Shown piece after piece: positions 16,927-24,940 of a DNA stretch of 43,493 nucleotides; within the stretch, counting starts at the first letter, position 1; every line of letters begins with the position of its first letter. The DNA lies in the NCBI GenBank assembly GCA_021325095.1, contig JAJPHV010000009.1, forward strand, positions 1 to 43,493. The letters are read 5' to 3'. The notes beneath the pieces are model-generated. The model had not been told where the DNA came from. It did not search any database and saw only the letters and a program-made list of their open reading frames with translations. The position numbers were made by a program, and so were the translations under genes. This DNA comes from Chloroflexota bacterium (GTDB taxonomy: Bacteria > Chloroflexota > Anaerolineae > Aggregatilineales > UBA2796).

Positions 16927-17475
16927 TTACGATTCGCTTTCGCTTTGCGCCGACAGCTTTTCCAGTTCGGCTATCAGGGTGTCGAGCCGGTCAAATTCCT
17001 GATTCACAGCATATAACAGTTGCAGCAAGACATTGCGGGCACTCTGGGGATCGGTGGCGTTGCAGCCGCAGACCTGCATCATCGTTTCCATGCCCAACCA
17101 GGCCCCAATCTGCTCCGGGGCGTAGGCGCCGGGCAAGTCCTGCTTGTTGGCCGCAATGACCATTGGCAGCCGCGCATAGCCGCGACAGTTGGCGATCATG
17201 ACGCGCGCTTCGTGCCAGGAGTCCGGATCGGTGCTGTCGATCATGACGATGTAGCCAAGCAGGTCGCGCTGCGGAATCTGGAGGAGCTGGTCGAAGCGCG
17301 CAGCGTCTATGGCGCATATCAAGTCTACGTCCAGCGTGTCATCGACGACAACACGACGATGTTCAAGGCCCGTTTCCGCGTCCTGCCACCACGTTTCAGG
17401 ATCGCCCAGGGCATACAGGAGTTGCGATTTGCCGGAACCATTTGGCCCGGTCACAAAGGCGTACAGGGTGGGCAT
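16927..17475 (-). CDS. Small Ras/Arf-like P-loop GTPase, atypical
   Basis: 182 residues. The P-loop GPNGSGKS is at 10-17 and the guanine-specificity motif NKQD at 110-113 (AANKQDLPGA). The middle segment YIVMIDSTDPDSWHEAR matches the strand before G4 in Arf/MglA-like proteins. The usual G3 motif DxxG is not evident, so GTP hydrolysis may be altered. In many Chloroflexota such small GTPases work with membrane or Roadblock proteins in polarity or signalling; no Roadblock gene is seen here. ATG 17475 is better placed behind GAGG than TTG 17481. The Ser-rich membrane protein gene follows 16 bases downstream. Confidence 0.75.
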   Translation of the reverse strand: MPTLYAFVTGPNGSGKSQLLYALGDPETWWQDAETGLEHRRVVVDDTLDVDLICAIDAARFDQLLQIPQRDLLGYIVMIDSTDPDSWHEARVMIANCRGYARLPMVIAANKQDLPGAYAPEQIGAWLGMETMMQVCGCNATDPQSARNVLLQLLYAVNQEFDRLDTLIAELEKLSAQSESES

Positions 17476-17492
17476 GGGCAAACCTCAGCTTA

Positions 17493-17523
17493 ACCCTTCC
17501 CAGCGCGCGGAGAAGGGGAGGCC
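17493..17523 (-). repeat. Hairpin repeat related to the CCCCTCTCC family, copy 3
   Basis: On the minus strand it reads CTCCCCTTCTCCGCGCGCTG, then GGAAGGG. The arms CCCTTC and GAAGGG can pair. It resembles copies 1 and 2 but is not identical. It lies between the secreted-protein and GTPase genes. Confidence 0.45.
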
Positions 17524-17569
17524 ACTGGATACAGTAACGCTGATGAGGGCAGATTTGTTCCCGCGCGCC

Positions 17570-18103
17570 TTATTTGCGCCAGACGTCGTGTGACTGCCAG
17601 GTCTTGCCGGTGATGGTGAATACGTCCCAACCCTGGCCCGCAAACCAGATCGTGTCACCGCGCTGCTCGATGAGGGTGGTGAAGCCGGTAGGCGGTTCGA
17701 TACCCCAGCCCAGGCCATCGCGGACTTTCTGATTGGTGCGCCACAGATAGCCGCCGCCGCGCGTGGGCTGGTACTTGCCCTGTGGCGGGACGATGTTCGG
17801 ATCGGTTTCGGGCATTCCTTCTTTCCACTGGTCGTCGGGGTATGTCTCGACCAGGGAGCCGCTGAACTGATCGCCGTAGAGCACGTAAAAGGTCCTGGTG
17901 TCTTGAATCCAGATCATGTAGCCGTGTTCGTAGCGCTGCATGGCCGCTCCGGTGATGCGTGGTTCGGGTGGGGTGGGCGGGCAAGGCGTGGTCTTCTGGG
18001 CCGCGCTTGATATGCTCGTCTGTGACGGCGCCAGCATCAGCAGCAAACCAACGAACCCGGTGCACAGCGCGATGGCGAACCAGCGGTTAATTCGTATTGT
18101 CAT
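17570..18103 (-). CDS. Secreted or membrane-tethered Trp/Tyr-rich protein, unknown function
   Basis: 177 residues. A basic start (MTIRINR) and a hydrophobic segment (about 9-28) make a signal peptide or anchor; cleavage near SSAAQ is possible. The mature part starts with Pro-rich CPPTPPEPRITG and then a domain with regularly spaced aromatic motifs (YEHGYMIWIQDTRTFYVLY; GGGYLWRTNQKVRDGLGW; TIWFAGQGWDVFTI) that suggests a small beta-propeller or repeat fold. I do not recognise a named family. AAGGA precedes the ATG. It is 94 bases upstream of the GTPase gene on the same strand and divergent from the LysM gene. Confidence 0.65.
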   Translation of the reverse strand: MTIRINRWFAIALCTGFVGLLLMLAPSQTSISSAAQKTTPCPPTPPEPRITGAAMQRYEHGYMIWIQDTRTFYVLYGDQFSGSLVETYPDDQWKEGMPETDPNIVPPQGKYQPTRGGGYLWRTNQKVRDGLGWGIEPPTGFTTLIEQRGDTIWFAGQGWDVFTITGKTWQSHDVWRK

Positions 18104-18189
18104 TGCCCCGAATCCTTTTTAAGTGATATGCTTCAGGTTAAGATCAGGTCTTCCGCCTTAGTTTAGCATAAGTGGAGATAAGTGCGCGT

Positions 18190-18423
18190 ATGACCGGCTA
18201 CCTCTATTTGATCCAGGAAGGCGATACGCTGTTCAATATTGCGCTGCAAGAATGTGGCGATGGCAACCTGTATCAGGCGCTGGCAGCCTTGAATAACATT
18301 GAAGACCCGGACTTGATTTATGCAGGCTCTAACCTGATCATCGACTGCGATGCATTGCGGGCCTGGACGCCAGGGACGACGATGAGCCGCCCGGGCCCCA
18401 ACCCGGACGGCACGTATGGATGA
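18190..18423 (+). CDS. Small LysM-domain protein
   Basis: 77 residues made of one LysM motif (YLIQEGDTLFNIALQECGDGNLYQALAALNN, ending in a YAGSNLIID strand) and a Pro/Gly tail. LysM binds N-acetylglucosamine in peptidoglycan or related glycans. No signal peptide or membrane segment is seen, so it may be cytoplasmic or leave by another route. ATG 18190 follows GGAGAT at about 10 bases; a GTG six codons upstream is possible. It ends 7 bases before the convergent SRPBCC-like gene. Confidence 0.8.
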   Translation: MTGYLYLIQEGDTLFNIALQECGDGNLYQALAALNNIEDPDLIYAGSNLIIDCDALRAWTPGTTMSRPGPNPDGTYG

Positions 18424-18430
18424 GCGCGGC

Positions 18431-19063
18431 TTATCCTTTTTGGAGGTAGGCCATCGTCTCGGCGCGCTGGCGGATGTTTTCCAGTTGAATCATCGAGTCG
18501 AAGTAATCGATCACTTCATAGAGGGCATTGTAGAGCGGGCCAAGCATCCCGTAGGTGTAGCCGCGCTGCCGCCGAATCAGCCGTGTGCCGCCATCGCGCT
18601 GCCGTTCCAGCCGCAGGAGCACGGTACATTCCATCGGGCTGCCCATCGGGGTTGGCAGGTCAAAGCCGCCGTAGAGGAACAGGTGCTCCGGGTCCACTTC
18701 CAGGATGCGATAGCCGCCATCCATGTCCATACCTACCTGCGGCGCAGGCAAATCCTGGCGCAAGTAGGCCACGCTCGGAATGCTCTGGTTTGTCAGGGCA
18801 TCCAGGCCGTAAAAGCCGGTCTTCTCCCGACCCATTTGCGCGATCCAGGGCCAGACCGCCTCTGGCGGCGCATCAATATTGATGGCGCGGGTGCTCTGGA
18901 AGTTGGGCGTCATGATCATCTCGTCGCCAGGCAGGCGCCGCTGGGATTCCCCAAGCTGTGTCCCGGCCTTGAGCATCTGCGGGCGCAGGAAAAAGTAGTA
19001 GGCTGCGCCCGCCGCCACTGGCAGCAAGACACGCAGCGCCGAAGACGAGCGTGGTCGAGCCAA
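18431..19063 (-). CDS. SRPBCC (START/Bet v1-like) family membrane-tethered protein
   Basis: 210 residues. A hydrophobic stretch near the start (about 9-27, LRVLLPVAAGAAYYFFL) is followed by a lipid- or ligand-binding fold of the polyketide-cyclase type. Evidence is the family opening STRAINIDAPPEAVWPWIAQMG, the middle strand YRILEVDPEHLFLYGG, the segment TRLIRRQRGYT and a long C-terminal helix (YNALYEVIDYFDSMIQLENIRQRAE). Function in this family ranges from ligand binding to catalysis and cannot be read here. TTG 19063 is preceded by GGGGAGG at 5 bases; a TTG at 19126 is in frame but has no ribosome site. Confidence 0.72.
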   Translation of the reverse strand: MARPRSSSALRVLLPVAAGAAYYFFLRPQMLKAGTQLGESQRRLPGDEMIMTPNFQSTRAINIDAPPEAVWPWIAQMGREKTGFYGLDALTNQSIPSVAYLRQDLPAPQVGMDMDGGYRILEVDPEHLFLYGGFDLPTPMGSPMECTVLLRLERQRDGGTRLIRRQRGYTYGMLGPLYNALYEVIDYFDSMIQLENIRQRAETMAYLQKG

Positions 19064-19246
19064 ATCTGCCTCCCCAACCGAATCGCCAGCCGACAAGACT
19101 ATACATCCGGGCGTTACGGGCTGCAAACCATAATTTTTCTGCCTTTGTTAGGGTGGTTTTCTACTCCTGTCCGCACTTCAACCACGTGGAGAGGAACCGC
19201 GGGTGCGGTTATGAGTGCCGCATAACCCTTCCACCGTCTGGCTGCT

Positions 19247-19858
19247 TCACTGCCCGTCCGTCGGCGTCCAGTCCGAGGCGGCGGTTACGGTAGGCAGCGG
19301 CGCGTCAAGTTCCTGGCGGGTTTGCTTTTCGACCTCCGCGTGATCGAGCGATTGTTCCATCAGCGGCAGATCAGGATCGTTGATGATCTCCGCGATGTCC
19401 AGGCGTTCCCCGATCAGGTGCAGCAGCCGCAGTGCCTTGCTGATCTCTTCTTCGGCTACGATGTTGATCTGCAAATCCATCTCGTTGCGCAGGTCGGCAA
19501 TCTCCGAAGAACGGTTCTGGCTCATGATGATGAAGATAGTCAGCAGCGATTGTTCCAGCGTCAGGGCCATCGTCAGCAGCCCAAACGGGAACGGATCGAA
19601 GGGAGACAGGCCGGGAATCAGGCGCAGGTTGATGCTCAACCAGACCGCGAACAGGCAGACGTGGAAGATCAAAAAAGGGACGCTGCCCATCACGCCGGTC
19701 AAACCATCGGCGATTCGCTCGGCGCGGGAACGGCGCTCGTTGGCTCTGGCCCGGAACGTCCCCAACGTTTTGCGGCGTTCGGCAAGCCGGTCCAATAAAT
19801 AGCGGGCAGACTGATTCGGAAGCCGGTAAGGGGTTGTGCGGCTGTTGGTACGGGCCAT
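19247..19858 (-). CDS. DUF1003 membrane protein
   Basis: 203 residues. The core matches DUF1003: RIADGLTGVMGSVPFLIFHV, then LSPFDPFPFGLLTMALTLEQ, then FIIMSQNRSSEIADLRNEMD. There are two membrane helices (about 57-77 and 90-113), with a charged cytoplasmic N-terminus and a long coiled-coil-prone C-terminus (residues 125-175). The function of the family is unknown; it is often grouped with cyclic nucleotide-linked or transport accessory proteins. AAGGAC lies upstream of ATG 19858. It is divergent from the ClpB-like gene, 175 bases away. Confidence 0.93.
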   Translation of the reverse strand: MARTNSRTTPYRLPNQSARYLLDRLAERRKTLGTFRARANERRSRAERIADGLTGVMGSVPFLIFHVCLFAVWLSINLRLIPGLSPFDPFPFGLLTMALTLEQSLLTIFIIMSQNRSSEIADLRNEMDLQINIVAEEEISKALRLLHLIGERLDIAEIINDPDLPLMEQSLDHAEVEKQTRQELDAPLPTVTAASDWTPTDGQ

Positions 19859-19969
19859 AAGGTTTCTGTCCTTCTCAGGGCTGTGCGGCTGGAAAGCCGA
19901 TCAGAATTCGTCGGGAGACAATACAGCAGGTCGAGTCCGGGTTCAAGCCTTTCTATACAGTCTTTCACC

Positions 19970-19998
19970 TTGTTTTGGCTGGAATTTCGCGCTACCTT
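19970..19998 (+). promoter_or_regulatory. Possible promoter for the ClpB-like gene
   Basis: TTGTTT (19970-19975), a 17-base spacer and TACCTT (19993-19998), 36 bases before ATG 20034. The match is modest. No CIRCE or other heat-shock operator was seen by eye. Confidence 0.3.
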
Positions 19999-20033
19999 AG
20001 ACCCATTAGCGAGGAAAGCGGCAAGAGGCGGTC

Positions 20034-22247
20034 ATGGCGACACTGAATCCGAACCTGATCTCGGCGGATATGACGGCGGCGCTCAACAGCGCTGTGGACA
20101 TCGTCAAATCTTATAACAAGCGGGTGATCTATCCGGAAGCCGTCTTGCTGGCCCTGGTGCGGGGCAAGGACACCGCCGCGCGCCGAATTCTGAACTATTA
20201 CCAGGAGCAGCGCGGGCTGGACGTGGATCGGCTGGAGCGCTCGGTGCGGATGGCCGTCGAAACCCGGCGCGACGTGGACGGCGATCTGCAATTCCTGGCT
20301 GCCAACGGCGAGAAATGGCCGCTCAGTCGCCAGATGATCATCGGGCTGGACGAAGCCCTGAGCATCGCGCAGGCCGGCAACGAAGTCTACATAGATACCG
20401 ACCACATGCTGGCCGTCATGACCGAGAGCAAACTGAGCACGGGTGGCCTGCTGCGCCAGTTCGGGCTGACGCCCAACGCCATGACCGACCTGATGGCCGA
20501 CAAGTTGGTCGCCAAGCAGTCCACGACAGCCAACGACATGGTTGCCAGCGCCAAAAAGGGCAGCGTGCGGGCCGTCTATTTCCGTGACGACCTGCTGCGC
20601 CAATTGACCAACATGCTCTCGCAGCGCGTCAATCGCCACGTGATCCTGATCGGGCCGGACGGGGTGGGCAAGCGCACGCTGGCCTACAGCCTGGGCCTGT
20701 TGATGGCGGAGGGCAAAGGCCCCACCGGGCTGAACAAGCTCGTCACGGTTGAAGAGGGCGCGCTGCTGGATAACCCGGTGCAGGCGGTGATCAGTGGGCT
20801 GAACCAGGCCCAGGGCGGCATCCTGTTCATCCCGCACATCGAGCGTTTTTTCGGCGGGCCGATCAAAGCCGAGTTCCCGAAGGCTGCGCCCACCGTCCAG
20901 AAAGCGCTCTTGGGCGATTCGCCCGTCATCATGGGGACGGCGACCCAGGCCGATTATGATGACCGGGTCGCCAGTACCAGCGGCGTGGCCGACCACGTGC
21001 AGATTCTGCGCGTGCCCGAACCCAACGACGCCGAGGCCACCGAGATCATGAAGGTGCTGGCTCCGCACATCGCGGCGGACTACAAGGTAACGGTGACGGA
21101 CGACGCCATCAAGACGGCGGTGCAGCTTGCGCGGCGCTACATGAGTCCGGGCGTGCCGCTGCCACGCAGCGCCGAACACCTGATGCACCGCGCAGCAGCG
21201 ATGGTCAACGTCAGCCAGCAGGGGTCGGGCACGGGCGACGCCAAACTGGATGCAGAAGACGTGACGCTGGCGGCGGCGCAGATCACCGGTATCCCGGTGT
21301 CCAAGTTGGGCCAGGACGAACGCACCCGCTACGCCAGCATGGTCGAGCACATCCACGAGCGGATCGTCGGGCAGGACGAAGCGGTGCTGGCCGTTAGCCG
21401 CGCCGTTAAAACGGCACGTGTCGGGTTAAAAGACCCCAAACGGCCCATCGGCAGCTTCCTGTTCCTGGGGCCGACGGGCGTCGGCAAGACCGAACTGGCG
21501 AAGGCGCTGGCCGAGTTTCTGTTTGGCAGCGAGGATGCGCTGCTCGAAATCGACATGAGCGAGTACATGGACGACGGCAGCGTGAACAAGCTGATCGGCG
21601 CGCCACCCGGCTACGTGGGTTACGAGGGCGGCGGCCAGTTGACGGATCGCGTCCGGCAGCAGCCGTACATCGTCGTGCTCTTTGACGAGGTGGAGAAAGC
21701 CCACCAGCGCATCATGGACATTTTGCTGCAAGTCCTGGAAGCCGGGCGTCTGACTGACGGGCAGGGCCGCGTCGCGCAGTTCAGCGAGAGCGTGATCATC
21801 CTGACCAGCAACCTCGGCTCGGCCTACTTGCAGGATACGACCATCACCGACCAGGATCGGGAGGGCGTGATGGACGAAGTGCGCAACTTCTTCCGGCCCG
21901 AATTCCTGAATCGCCTGGACGAGATCGTGATCTTCCACCCGCTCGGCGAGCCAGAGCTACGTAATATCCTGGACATGATGTTGAAAAAGGAAGCCAAGCT
22001 CGCCGAAGATCGCGGCCTGAAGCTGGAATTCACCCAGGCCGCCAAGGACTGGATGATGGCCCAAAACGACCACCCGGAATGGGGGGCGCGTCCTCTGCGC
22101 CGCATTATCGGGCGTGCCGTGCGGGAGCCGCTGGCCGATTACCTGCTGACGGCCAACCCGCCCCCAGGCACGACAGTGCGCATCGACGGCACGAACACTG
22201 CCAACGCACTCACATTCTCTACGGTGGAGTCGCAGCCTACGTCGTAG
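20034..22247 (+). CDS. ClpB/ClpA-like AAA+ chaperone with degenerate first ATPase domain
   Basis: 737 residues. An N-terminal Clp_N-like repeat domain (1-165) leads to a first AAA+ domain (about 185-400). In it the Walker A is GPDGVGKRT, with Arg in place of the catalytic-site Ser/Thr, and the Walker B reads ILFIPHIERF without the Asp-Glu pair, so it is probably inactive. The second AAA+ domain (about 430-660) is intact: GPTGVGKTE, VVLFDEVEKAH, the pore motif GAPPGYVGYEGGG, the sensor TSNLGS and the Arg finger in RPEFLNRLDEIV. The D2-small domain ends the protein. There is no ClpB M-domain coiled coil between D1 and D2 and no IGF-type ClpP loop, so it is neither a standard ClpB nor ClpA/ClpC. 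It probably remodels protein substrates with one active ring. GGCAAGAGG precedes the ATG. Confidence 0.88.
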   Translation: MATLNPNLISADMTAALNSAVDIVKSYNKRVIYPEAVLLALVRGKDTAARRILNYYQEQRGLDVDRLERSVRMAVETRRDVDGDLQFLAANGEKWPLSRQMIIGLDEALSIAQAGNEVYIDTDHMLAVMTESKLSTGGLLRQFGLTPNAMTDLMADKLVAKQSTTANDMVASAKKGSVRAVYFRDDLLRQLTNMLSQRVNRHVILIGPDGVGKRTLAYSLGLLMAEGKGPTGLNKLVTVEEGALLDNPVQAVISGLNQAQGGILFIPHIERFFGGPIKAEFPKAAPTVQKALLGDSPVIMGTATQADYDDRVASTSGVADHVQILRVPEPNDAEATEIMKVLAPHIAADYKVTVTDDAIKTAVQLARRYMSPGVPLPRSAEHLMHRAAAMVNVSQQGSGTGDAKLDAEDVTLAAAQITGIPVSKLGQDERTRYASMVEHIHERIVGQDEAVLAVSRAVKTARVGLKDPKRPIGSFLFLGPTGVGKTELAKALAEFLFGSEDALLEIDMSEYMDDGSVNKLIGAPPGYVGYEGGGQLTDRVRQQPYIVVLFDEVEKAHQRIMDILLQVLEAGRLTDGQGRVAQFSESVIILTSNLGSAYLQDTTITDQDREGVMDEVRNFFRPEFLNRLDEIVIFHPLGEPELRNILDMMLKKEAKLAEDRGLKLEFTQAAKDWMMAQNDHPEWGARPLRRIIGRAVREPLADYLLTANPPPGTTVRIDGTNTANALTFSTVESQPTS

Positions 22248-22276
22248 ACAGTTCCACTGGAAGGAGCTGATAAACG

Positions 22277-22816
22277 ATGACTTCGACTGGATACGTGGAT
22301 GGGTTACGCACCTGGCAGGCCGCCGTCGTGCGCCTGTGGAGCGCCAGCGACGACGCCTTTGCCACCCTCAGTCTGTTCTGGCTGCCAGAGGGCATACAGG
22401 GCGCTCCCTGGATGGCCGCCCTGGAACACGGCGACGAGCGCTGGTCGCAGCAGCTACAAGTCAAGGGCGCATCGACTCTTGCGGAGGCGTTGCAACGGCT
22501 GTGGAAGCACGTCCAGCCGCTGCGCAGCCTTTTCGATGAAGGCACAGAACCCGGCTTGTTCCCCGACGATCTGCCGGAAGACGCCTGGCTGACGGCGGAG
22601 GAGCAGTCTGCCCTCGACCAACTGCGCGGCATCCTGGAACTGCGCCAGCCCATCGCGCTGCGCCTGACCTACCGGCCCGAAATGGGCCTCAGTTCGCGGT
22701 GGATGGCCGTGCTCTACGATCCCCGGCAGGAACCGTCTCAGGGAACGGCGTTGGAAATGCACGGCGGCGAACTGGTCGAAGTCTGCCAACTGCTGATCGA
22801 CGCGGCAGGGACGTAG
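22277..22816 (+). CDS. Unknown 179-residue protein in operon with the ClpB-like gene
   Basis: A soluble, acidic protein with no signal peptide or membrane segment. It starts 29 bases after the chaperone stop, with AAGGAGCTG as ribosome site, so co-transcription is likely. The chain is Trp- and Leu-rich (TWQAAVVRLWSASDDAFATL; AWLTAEEQSALDQLRGILEL; LRLTYRPEMGLSSRWMAVLY). It alternates helical and strand-like stretches. I do not recognise a family. Its position suggests a partner, adaptor or substrate of the chaperone, but that is inference. It ends 3 bases before the convergent PfkB gene. Confidence 0.7.
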   Translation: MTSTGYVDGLRTWQAAVVRLWSASDDAFATLSLFWLPEGIQGAPWMAALEHGDERWSQQLQVKGASTLAEALQRLWKHVQPLRSLFDEGTEPGLFPDDLPEDAWLTAEEQSALDQLRGILELRQPIALRLTYRPEMGLSSRWMAVLYDPRQEPSQGTALEMHGGELVEVCQLLIDAAGT

Positions 22817-22819
22817 GCG

Positions 22820-23755
22820 CTACTCACCGCGCTGGCGCAGAAAGGCTTCGACGGCGGCCTGTGACGGGATACCCGCCGGGCCGCTCACCGGGCTGGCAGC
22901 CTTGAGCGCTGCCGCCGCCGCTGCATAGCGTACCCGCGCCGCCACGTCCAGCCCGCGCGCCAGCAACGCCGCATAGACGCCGTGAAATACGTCACCACAG
23001 CCCGTCGAGTCTACGGTTTCGACCTGGTAAGCGGGTTGGAATCGGGCCTCGCCGTCGGCGCTGTCCGCGTACCACGCGCCCGCCGTGCCACAGGTAATGA
23101 CGACGGCCTGCCGGTCCGCTGCCCACAGCTTGCGCGCGATCAGCGCCGGGTCTGCCTCGCCCGTGATCCGCGCGGCGAAGTGTTGAGACAGGATCAGGTG
23201 ATCGGCCAGGGCCAGCATGTCCGGGAAACCTGGGGCGGCATCGGATTCGTAGTCGGCGACCACTGGGATGCGGGCAGCACGGGCAATACGCGCAGCACGG
23301 ATCGTGCCCTCCGGGCCAAGATGATCGACAAACAGCACGCGCGTCTGTCGAATAATTTCCGGCGCTGGCCGCTGCGGGTCTGCACCGTTGACATGGCTGG
23401 CGTCGAACAGGATGGTGCGCGTCGGTGGACGGCTGGTCACGATGATGGTCGCGTCAATCGGGCGGGCATCGTCGCGCCGCACCAGATGCGATAGGTCAAT
23501 CCCGTACTGTGACATGATCTGGATCGCTTCGTGCGAGAGCGGATCGTCGCCGAGCGCACCCGCGTAGGCGCACCGTGCCCCGAAACGGGCCGCGGCCAGC
23601 AGCGCAATCGCGGTAAGGCCACCAAGCTGGCGCTGCTGGCCGCGAACCTGCAACTTGGTGTCCGGGGTAGGGTATTCGTCCACGTAGAGCAGGTGGTCGA
23701 TGGTGACGGCCCCCAGTCCCAGAATGTCGAAGCTCACTGAATGGTCTGTAGACAA
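22820..23755 (-). CDS. PfkB-family sugar kinase
   Basis: 311 residues. It should phosphorylate a sugar or nucleoside using ATP in the cytosol. The N-terminal glycine pair of the family is present (LGGLTAIALLAAARFG, Gly45-Gly46). The C-terminal signature is DSTGCGDVFHGVYAALLA, with anion-hole GCGD at 252-255 and catalytic base Asp255. The lid strands (LQVRGQQRQLGG) look normal. The exact substrate cannot be fixed; ribokinase-, fructokinase- or sulfofructose-kinase-like members are all possible. The start is TTG 23755, which fits the family N-terminus (FDILGLGAVTIDHLL), although the ribosome site is weak. The LLM oxidoreductase gene lies 114 bases upstream on the same strand. Confidence 0.92.
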   Translation of the reverse strand: MSTDHSVSFDILGLGAVTIDHLLYVDEYPTPDTKLQVRGQQRQLGGLTAIALLAAARFGARCAYAGALGDDPLSHEAIQIMSQYGIDLSHLVRRDDARPIDATIIVTSRPPTRTILFDASHVNGADPQRPAPEIIRQTRVLFVDHLGPEGTIRAARIARAARIPVVADYESDAAPGFPDMLALADHLILSQHFAARITGEADPALIARKLWAADRQAVVITCGTAGAWYADSADGEARFQPAYQVETVDSTGCGDVFHGVYAALLARGLDVAARVRYAAAAAALKAASPVSGPAGIPSQAAVEAFLRQRGE

Positions 23756-23869
23756 GGATCACACTCGCTGAACGCGATGAAAGCTGAACACAGTCTGTTG
23801 TCTGTCGATTGACACCGATGAAGCCGGGCATAAGTCAAAACGCGATCCGATGAGTCCGGGCTCGCTTCC

Positions 23870-24748
23870 CTACAGGCCAGCCACCGCCGGGATGATCTCC
23901 TTGCCAAAGACCTCGATAGGCGTGATCTCAACCACGTTCGGCAGTCCGAAGATCATATGCTGGATGCCGATCTGCGCGTAGGAGCGGCACGTCTCGATCA
24001 CCTGGGCGGGTGTCATGGCTCCGGGCGCCAGATTAGCAAAGGCCAGCACCGTCTTCTCAATCTCCTCGTAGGGACGCTGTACATCCTGGCAGTGCTGCTT
24101 CAAAATATCCAGCTTGCGCTGCACGGCCTCGGTGCCCATCGCAAACAGGTTGCAGGCGTCAGCATATCTGGCAACCAGCCGCAGCGTCTTCTTCTCGCCC
24201 CCGCCGCCGATCAGGATCGGCGGGTGTGGCCTGGTAAGCGCCTGGGGTCGGTTCAGGGTTTCTTCAAGCTGGTAGTGCTTGCCGATATAGGGGGCCGGGT
24301 TGTCCGACCACATCAGGCGCATGATCTGCAACGCCTCCTCGAGGCGCTCGAACCGCTCGCGCGTGGCCGGGAAAGGGATACCCAGGCCCCGCGATTCAGC
24401 CTGGTTCCAGGCCGCGCCGATGCCCAGGTAGGCGCGCCCGCCCGACAGCACGTCGAGCGTGGTCACGGTCTTCGCCAGGATGCCGGGGTGGCGGTAGACC
24501 ACGCCCGTCACCAGCGTGCCCAGGCGCGCCCGTTTGGTCAGCGCTGCCATGTAGCTCAGGGCGCTGTAGGCTTCCAACATGGGTTCGCTGGCTGGCCCGA
24601 TGTTTGGGATTTGCCAGAAGTGATCCATCACCCATAGGCTGTCAAAGCCGCAATCGTCGGCGGTTCTGGCGATCTCCGCGAGGTGCGCTCCGATCTGAGC
24701 ATCGCCGCCGGGCCAGGTGAAACGTGAAATCTGCAAACCGATCTTCAT
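23870..24748 (-). CDS. Luciferase-like (LLM) F420-dependent oxidoreductase
   Basis: 292 residues, a single TIM-barrel of the bacterial luciferase superfamily. Typical markers are the opening MKIGLQISRFTWPGG, then CGFDSLWVMDHFWQIP near 33. Later segments are LGTLVTGVVYRHPGILAKTVTTLD, GIGAAWNQAESRGLGIPFP and RPHPPILIGGGGEKKTLRLVARYAD. The pattern is that of F420-dependent members rather than FMN luciferases, which implies that the host makes coenzyme F420. The substrate is unknown. ATG 24748 has the strong site AAGGAAG. It may be co-transcribed with the PfkB kinase gene downstream. Confidence 0.92.
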   Translation of the reverse strand: MKIGLQISRFTWPGGDAQIGAHLAEIARTADDCGFDSLWVMDHFWQIPNIGPASEPMLEAYSALSYMAALTKRARLGTLVTGVVYRHPGILAKTVTTLDVLSGGRAYLGIGAAWNQAESRGLGIPFPATRERFERLEEALQIMRLMWSDNPAPYIGKHYQLEETLNRPQALTRPHPPILIGGGGEKKTLRLVARYADACNLFAMGTEAVQRKLDILKQHCQDVQRPYEEIEKTVLAFANLAPGAMTPAQVIETCRSYAQIGIQHMIFGLPNVVEITPIEVFGKEIIPAVAGL

Positions 24749-24940
24749 ACGACTTCCTTTCGCGCTAACAATCCCTCAAATACGGGGCGATAGCCAGAGT
24801 CTAATGGCGCGCATAGCCTTTCGCCAACACCGGATTCAGGATCGTCGAGATGTCAAAGCTGAGAGTTGTGCGAAAGAACGTGGCGAAAAGCCAGTTCGCA
24901 CGCTAGAGTCCGGGTAATCCCCGTCTGCATCTTCGCCAGT

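Noticed and set aside
19992..21356. A 454-codon minus-strand frame opposite the Clp-like gene
   Set aside because: It is the antisense shadow of conserved AAA+ sequence and its translation is compositionally unlike protein.
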